DNA of 64,000 nt from Frigoribacterium sp. ACAM 257 (GTDB taxonomy: Bacteria > Actinomycetota > Actinomycetes > Actinomycetales > Microbacteriaceae): positions 1 to 64,000 of the forward strand of contig NZ_VOLO01000004.1 in the NCBI RefSeq assembly GCF_007954365.1, in the 5' to 3' direction. Position 1 is the stretch's first letter. Every line of letters starts with the position of its first letter. The position numbers and the translations under genes were made by a program. Below the pieces are notes generated by a model, which ran no database searches, had not been told where the DNA came from, and saw only the letters and a list, made by a program, of their open reading frames with translations. Shown piece by piece: positions 59,590 through 64,000 of this stretch.

Positions 59590-61172
59590 GCCAGTCCTCC
59601 GTCGATGGAACGCGTGTAGAGCTCGGGCTCGTCGGGCACGAGCACCTCGGTGTCGCGATTCAGGCTCTCGCCGCGGAAGAACGGCCGGGACACGGGCAAC
59701 GCCGACCAGACCACCATCAGCACGGCGCCGACCAGCAGCGAGCCGATGCCGATCACGAAGGTGCCGCCGATGCCGAGCAGCACCGTGTAGCCGTAGTCGG
59801 GCGCGAGCATGTCGACGACCGACTGCACGAAGGCGTACGTGAGCATCAGCGCGCCGAGCAGCGGCAGCAGCCCCTTGAACAGGAACGCCTGCCACGACGA
59901 CGTCAGCTCGCGGCGGAAGTACCAGACGCACGCGTAGCCGGTCAGCCCGTAGTAGAAGGCGATCGCGAGGCCGAGCGAGAGGATCGAGTCCTGCAGCACG
60001 TTCGCGCTCACCAGCGTCATGACGACGTAGAACACGATCGCGACGACGCCCATCACGAAGGTCGAGAACGACGGGGTGCGGAACCTCGGGTGCACCCGGC
60101 CGAACCGCGCGGGCAGGGCGCCGTAGACGGCCATGGCGAGGGTGCCGCGGGCCGTCGGCAGGATGGTCGTCTGCGTCGACGACACCGCCGAGACGAGCAC
60201 CGAGATCACCAGCAGGACCGAGAGCGGGCCGAGCACCGGGTCCTTGAGCGCGAGGAACACGTCGTCGGCGTTCGCCTCGTTCGCGAGGCCGATGCCCGTG
60301 CTGCCGAGGCCCGCGAACGACATCGCGACGACGGTGACGCCGACGTAGGTGACGAGCAGGATCGCCGTCGACAGCACGGCGGCGCGGCCGGGGGTGCGCT
60401 GCGGGTCCTTCGTCTCCTCGGTGAGGGCGAGGCACGCGTCCCAGCCCCAGTAGATGAACAGGGCGAGCAGCACGGCCTCGACGAACCCGGACCAGTCGGT
60501 GAACGCGGTCGGGTCGAACCAGCTCCACTCGACCGGGGTCGCGTTCGGGGCGTCGCCCGTCGCGATCTTGTAGAGCGCGACGACGACGAACAGGGCGAGG
60601 GCCACGTACTGCACGCCGAGCAGCACGTTCTGGACGCGCTCGCCCAGCTCGAGGCCGCGGTAGCTGATCCAGGTCATCAGGGCGATGAACACGACGCCGG
60701 TCGCGGTGACCAGCGGCACGTTCTCGGCCAGCGAGCCGTCGCCGACCATCAGCCAGGTGTACTGCCCGGCGATCTGCGACAGGTTCGCGAGCACGACGAT
60801 GCCCGCGATGGCGACGCCCCAGCCGCCCATCCAGCCGACCCGGGGGCCGAAGGCCTTCGTCACCCAGGTGAACGTCGTGCCGCAGTCGGGCACGGCCCTG
60901 TTCAGCTCGCGGTAGGCGAAGGCGATGAACAGCATCGGGATGAACGCCACGATGAACGCGATCGGCGCCTGCGCCCCGACGGCGGCGACCACGAAGCCGA
61001 GCGTCGCGACCAGCGAGTAGACGGGCGCGGTGCTCGCGAGGCCGATGACGGTCGAGCCCCAGAGGCCGAGGGTGCCGGCGGCGAGGCCCTTGCCCGCGGA
61101 CGGGGCGTCGGCTCCGTCAAGGCGCGAGGAGGCGGTCGGCACGCGGCCGGGAGAAGCGTCGGGACCGCTCAT
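59586..61172 (-). CDS. APC-family amino acid/polyamine permease
   Basis: 528 residues with about 12 hydrophobic segments. The first unwound helix is GTLGLWGSTVIGLASTAPVYSLVATLG and helix 3 begins AVPDCGTTFTWVTKAFGPRVGWMGGWGV, typical of APC transporters of the YkfD/amino-acid branch. It is the first gene of the two-gene unit with the saccharopine-dehydrogenase-like protein. Substrate not visible. Confidence 0.93.
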   Translation of the reverse strand: MSGPDASPGRVPTASSRLDGADAPSAGKGLAAGTLGLWGSTVIGLASTAPVYSLVATLGFVVAAVGAQAPIAFIVAFIPMLFIAFAYRELNRAVPDCGTTFTWVTKAFGPRVGWMGGWGVAIAGIVVLANLSQIAGQYTWLMVGDGSLAENVPLVTATGVVFIALMTWISYRGLELGERVQNVLLGVQYVALALFVVVALYKIATGDAPNATPVEWSWFDPTAFTDWSGFVEAVLLALFIYWGWDACLALTEETKDPQRTPGRAAVLSTAILLVTYVGVTVVAMSFAGLGSTGIGLANEANADDVFLALKDPVLGPLSVLLVISVLVSAVSSTQTTILPTARGTLAMAVYGALPARFGRVHPRFRTPSFSTFVMGVVAIVFYVVMTLVSANVLQDSILSLGLAIAFYYGLTGYACVWYFRRELTSSWQAFLFKGLLPLLGALMLTYAFVQSVVDMLAPDYGYTVLLGIGGTFVIGIGSLLVGAVLMVVWSALPVSRPFFRGESLNRDTEVLVPDEPELYTRSIDGGLA

Positions 61173-61256
61173 GGCCAGAACGTAGTCCTGCCGCCCGGGC
61201 GTGTCAACGAGCCTGGGTCGCTGGCGCCCGGGGCCGCCGTGCCTGCTCCGGCAGGG

Positions 61257-61934
61257 TCAGGCCCGCGCGGCCGGGAACCGCAGCCCGGCGACGAGCCAGG
61301 TGACGGCGACGACCAGCAGCGCGAGCACCGTCAGCACCTGGCCGCCGAACGCGAACGCCGTGATCGAGGAGGCGCCGAGTGCGAACCCGATCGGCGTCGA
61401 GAACACGACGGTGCGGACGAGCGCCACCACGGCCCACGCCACCAGGGCCCAGCCGGCCGGGCCCCGCACGCCGCCGCTCCCGTCCCCGCTCGCGGAGCGC
61501 GCCGCGAGCACGGCGCCCGCGAGGGCCGCCACGACGGACACGAGCGTGAGGAGCAGGACCGCCATGGACCCGATGCCCGCGGCGAGGACGGTCGGGACCA
61601 GCGCCAGGACGGCGGCCAGCAGCTGCGTCACGGCGGCGATGCGCAGCGCGACGCGTCCGGCAGGGGACGCGGCGCAGATGCCCCGCCGTCCGCTGACCAG
61701 CCAGAGGGCAGCCGACGTCGCGAGGGTCACGACGAGCGCGACGACCGGCAGGAAGGCGAACAGCGAGGCCGTCGAGAGGGCAGCCAGCCCGAGCAGGAGG
61801 CGCGCCGCGGTCAGCAGCGCAGCCAGCGCGAACAAGGCGCCCGCGACGACGAACGCCCTGCGTTCGAGGCCGGGGTGTGGAGAGGGGGAAGCCGGGTCGT
61901 GCGTGGGGGCATGGTGCGTCGCGGGATCGCTCAT
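61257..61934 (-). CDS. Membrane protein of unknown function
   Basis: 225 residues with about seven hydrophobic segments (FVVAGALFALAALLTAARLLLGL, FAFLPVVALVVTLATSAALWLV, AAVTQLLAAVLALVPTVLA, MAVLLLTLVSVVAALAGAVLAA and others). A His/Pro-rich N-terminal tail (ATHHAPTHDPASPSPHPG) precedes the first. Single gene; no family recognised. The 247 bp upstream (61935-62181) hold only a terminator hairpin. Confidence 0.82.
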   Translation of the reverse strand: MSDPATHHAPTHDPASPSPHPGLERRAFVVAGALFALAALLTAARLLLGLAALSTASLFAFLPVVALVVTLATSAALWLVSGRRGICAASPAGRVALRIAAVTQLLAAVLALVPTVLAAGIGSMAVLLLTLVSVVAALAGAVLAARSASGDGSGGVRGPAGWALVAWAVVALVRTVVFSTPIGFALGASSITAFAFGGQVLTVLALLVVAVTWLVAGLRFPAARA

Positions 61935-62110
61935 GCCCCGACGCTACCGACAGACCGTCCCGTGCGGCACGCTGTTCGTCGCCGCAGAGCGAGAGTGATC
62001 CGGGCTGATCGACCCACGGGGGCCAGGCTCCCGGGCGCCTCCGGACCGGATCACGCGCGGATCACGGGATGCGGGCCGGTGGCACACGGTGCGGAACGGG
62101 GGCGCAGACG

Positions 62111-62149
62111 AGGAGGTGCCCGTCCGGTCTGACCGGACGGGCACCTCCT
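62111..62149 (-). terminator. Strong 19-bp hairpin terminator of the surface-protein gene
   Basis: AGGAGGTGCCCGTCCGGTC at 62111-62129 and its exact complement at 62131-62149 form a near-continuous stem. It lies 32 bp beyond the stop of the IPT/TIG protein gene. Confidence 0.8.
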
Positions 62150-62181
62150 TCGGGCTGCTGAGCAGGCCCCGCAGAGCGGGC

Positions 62182-64000
62182 TCAGCTGCGGCGCGACCTC
62201 CTCCGCAGGGTGAGGAACCCGCCCGCGACCATCAGCAGCAGTGCTGCCAGCAGGACCGGCGCGGTGTCGCTGCCCGTGAAGGCCAGCGGGCCGCTGCCGG
62301 CGGTGCCGCTGTAGTAGCCGCCCGAGCCCGAGCCGCCGACTCCGCCTGCACCGCCGCCGGGCGTGCCGCCCGCGCCGGGGGTCCCGCCGCCGGGCTGGCC
62401 GGCCGCCGGCAGGTCGACCGTGAAGTCGACCGACTCCGAGGCCGCCGACGTGACGCCGTCAGGCCCGGTCTGCGTCGCCGTGGCCGTGAACTCGCCCTCG
62501 GGCAGTCCGCCGAGCGGTGCGCAGGCCCAGGTGCCGTCCCCGGCGACGACCGTGGTGCAGAGCACCCGGCCGGGGATCTGCACGGTGACCGTGTAGCCCG
62601 GCGTGCCCGTTCCCGTGAAGACCGGGTTCGCCGTGTCGACGACCTGGCCCTGCACCGGCGAGGTGATGACCGGCGCGACGCTCGGGTCGGTGTCCGGGTC
62701 GACGTACACGAACGGGAGCGGCGCACTGGTGCCGGCTCCGTTCGTGACGGTGACGGTCGTGCTGCCCGCCGTGCCGGCCGGGGTCGTGAACGTCAGCGTC
62801 GTGCCGTCGGCCGAGATGCTGTCCGGCGTGATCGGGGCGGAGCCGCCGACCGAGACGGTCGAGCCCGGGGTGAACCGGGTGCCCGTCACTGTCACGACGG
62901 TGCCGCCGGCGATCGGACCCGACGGAGGCGTCAGCGACGTCAGCTGCGGAGCCAGCGCGGCCGCGGCCTGGTACGAGAACGTCAGCGGAGCGCTCGTGCC
63001 CGTGTCGTTCGTCACCGTGACGCCCACCAGCCCGGCGGCGTGTGCCGGGGTCGCGAAGGTGAGCGACGTGCCGTCGGCGCTGACGGTGATCGGCGCGATC
63101 GGCGCGGAGCCGTCGACCGAGACCGTCGAGCCGGCCGTGAAGCCGGTGCCCGTGATCGTCACCGTCGTGCCGCCGCCGACCGGGCCGGAGCTCGGCGTCA
63201 GCGAGGCCAGCACCGGCGCCCCGGCGGGAGCCGCGACGTAGGTGAAGGTCAGCGGCGCGCTGGTGCCGCCGGCGGTGGTCACCGTGACCGGCACCGGGCC
63301 CGCCGTGTCGGCCGGGGTGGTGAAGGTCAGCGACGTGCCGTCGATCGAGACGAACGAGGGCGTCCGGGGGGCGCCTCCGTCGATCGAGACCGTCGTCCCG
63401 CCGGGCGTGAAGCCCGAGCCGCTGATCGTCACCACGGTGCCTCCGCCGACCGGGCCCGACGCGGGCGTCAGGCTCAGCAGCAGGGGTGCCGTCGACGCCG
63501 GGGCCAGGTACGTGAAGGGCAGCGGCGCGGAGGTGCCCGTGCCGTTGGTGGCCGTGACCTGCACGAGGCCGGCGGCGTGCGGCGGCGTGTCGAACGTCAG
63601 CGACGTGCCGCCGGTGCCGAGGGAGACCGGCGTGATCGGCGCGGAGCCGTCCACGGAGACCGTCGAGCCTGCGGTGAAGCCGGTGCCCGTGATCGTGACG
63701 CGGGTGCCGCCTCCTGCCGGTCCGCTCGTCGGCGACAGCGTCGCCAGAACGGGCGCGCCCGCCGGAGCGACCTGGTAGGTGAACGGCAGGGTGCCGCTCG
63801 TGCCCGCCGGGTTCGTCACCGAGACGTCGGTCGTTCCCGCGGCGCCGGCCGGCGTCGTGAAGACGAGCGAGGTGCCATCGGGCGAGACCGAGTCGGGCAC
63901 GATGCCGGTCGTGGTGCCCACTGTGACCGTCGAGTCGCCCGTGAAGCCGGTGCCCACCACCGTGACCGGGGTGCCGCCTCCTGCGGGGCCCTCGTCGGGC
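62182..64000 (-). CDS. IPT/TIG-repeat surface protein, C-terminal part
   Basis: At least 606 residues; the start lies beyond the window. The visible part has about six tandem IPT/TIG immunoglobulin-like domains of roughly 85 residues, each with (S/P)xSGPxGGGTxVTITGTGFTxGSTVSVDG and an ending like TSAPLPFTY. A distinct beta domain follows (SPVQGQVVDTANPVFTGTG), then a Gly/Ser-rich linker, the sortase-type motif LAFTG, a membrane helix (VLLAALLLMVAGGFLTL) and the basic tail RRRSRRS. It should be anchored to the cell wall or membrane and project outward, for adhesion or structure. The repeats are nearly identical at DNA level in places, so copy number may vary. Confidence 0.92.
   Translation of the reverse strand, partial: PDEGPAGGGTPVTVVGTGFTGDSTVTVGTTTGIVPDSVSPDGTSLVFTTPAGAAGTTDVSVTNPAGTSGTLPFTYQVAPAGAPVLATLSPTSGPAGGGTRVTITGTGFTAGSTVSVDGSAPITPVSLGTGGTSLTFDTPPHAAGLVQVTATNGTGTSAPLPFTYLAPASTAPLLLSLTPASGPVGGGTVVTISGSGFTPGGTTVSIDGGAPRTPSFVSIDGTSLTFTTPADTAGPVPVTVTTAGGTSAPLTFTYVAAPAGAPVLASLTPSSGPVGGGTTVTITGTGFTAGSTVSVDGSAPIAPITVSADGTSLTFATPAHAAGLVGVTVTNDTGTSAPLTFSYQAAAALAPQLTSLTPPSGPIAGGTVVTVTGTRFTPGSTVSVGGSAPITPDSISADGTTLTFTTPAGTAGSTTVTVTNGAGTSAPLPFVYVDPDTDPSVAPVITSPVQGQVVDTANPVFTGTGTPGYTVTVQIPGRVLCTTVVAGDGTWACAPLGGLPEGEFTATATQTGPDGVTSAASESVDFTVDLPAAGQPGGGTPGAGGTPGGGAGGVGGSGSGGYYSGTAGSGPLAFTGSDTAPVLLAALLLMVAGGFLTLRRRSRRS

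Overview
This is a very GC-rich (roughly 70% or more by eye), gene-dense window. Many starts are GTG, coupled genes overlap by 4 bp (ATGA or GTGA), and several starts look leaderless. Lipoproteins, a DUF2254 protein, an RpfA-free L,D-transpeptidase gene and duplicated carbohydrate ABC importers fit a free-living actinobacterium, most likely of the family Microbacteriaceae (an inference; there is no rRNA here to prove it). I see no tRNA, rRNA, CRISPR, prophage or insertion sequence.

Left part (1-34 kb). After a fragment of a secreted protein comes an AztABCD-type zinc ABC importer with two AztD-like beta-propeller lipoproteins; its ATPase and permease diverge from a single Zur-like box flanked by two apparently leaderless promoters. 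Next are a methyltransferase, an operon joining deoC, a GMC oxidoreductase and an alpha/beta-hydrolase/gluconate-dehydrogenase-subunit-3 fusion, a DUF2254 membrane protein, an MMPL exporter with its TetR regulator, a short UvrA-like ATPase, a pseudo-SGNH/GAF fusion, an L,D-transpeptidase, an ArsR-type/beta-lactamase-like/membrane-protein operon, a ROK regulator divergent from a GH36 alpha-galactosidase, three SDR oxidoreductases with a TetR regulator, and a DUF2071 protein.

Middle part (32-55.8 kb). A copper-type cluster (membrane protein, a YcnI-like gene broken at a nine-C tract, PepSY membrane protein) is followed by the most interesting region: a probable high-mannose N-glycan utilisation locus. 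It has a secreted EndoH-like GH18 endoglycosidase, GH92 and GH38 alpha-mannosidases without signal peptides, a GH5 beta-mannosidase-like enzyme, a complete sugar ABC importer lacking only its ATPase, and a LacI regulator. The endoglycosidase promoter and the importer promoter carry the same 16-bp LacI-like operator fused to a TTGACT -35 box, which ties the pieces into one regulon. The model is extracellular release of the glycan, import, and cytoplasmic trimming. A second, parallel locus has a GH3 glycosidase, another ABC importer and another LacI regulator with its own palindrome.

Right part (55.8-64 kb). GlsB-like membrane protein, a strongly hairpinned non-coding stretch, a small unknown protein and an AI-2E-type transporter sharing one CTAG as stop codon, a saccharopine-dehydrogenase-like protein with an APC permease, a membrane protein, and the C-terminal part of an IPT/TIG-repeat surface protein.

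Intergenic repeats are a second theme: three 98-bp elements with five half-sites at identical offsets, four 72-bp period-20 palindromes, and a looser family of CACCCC...GGGGTG palindromes.
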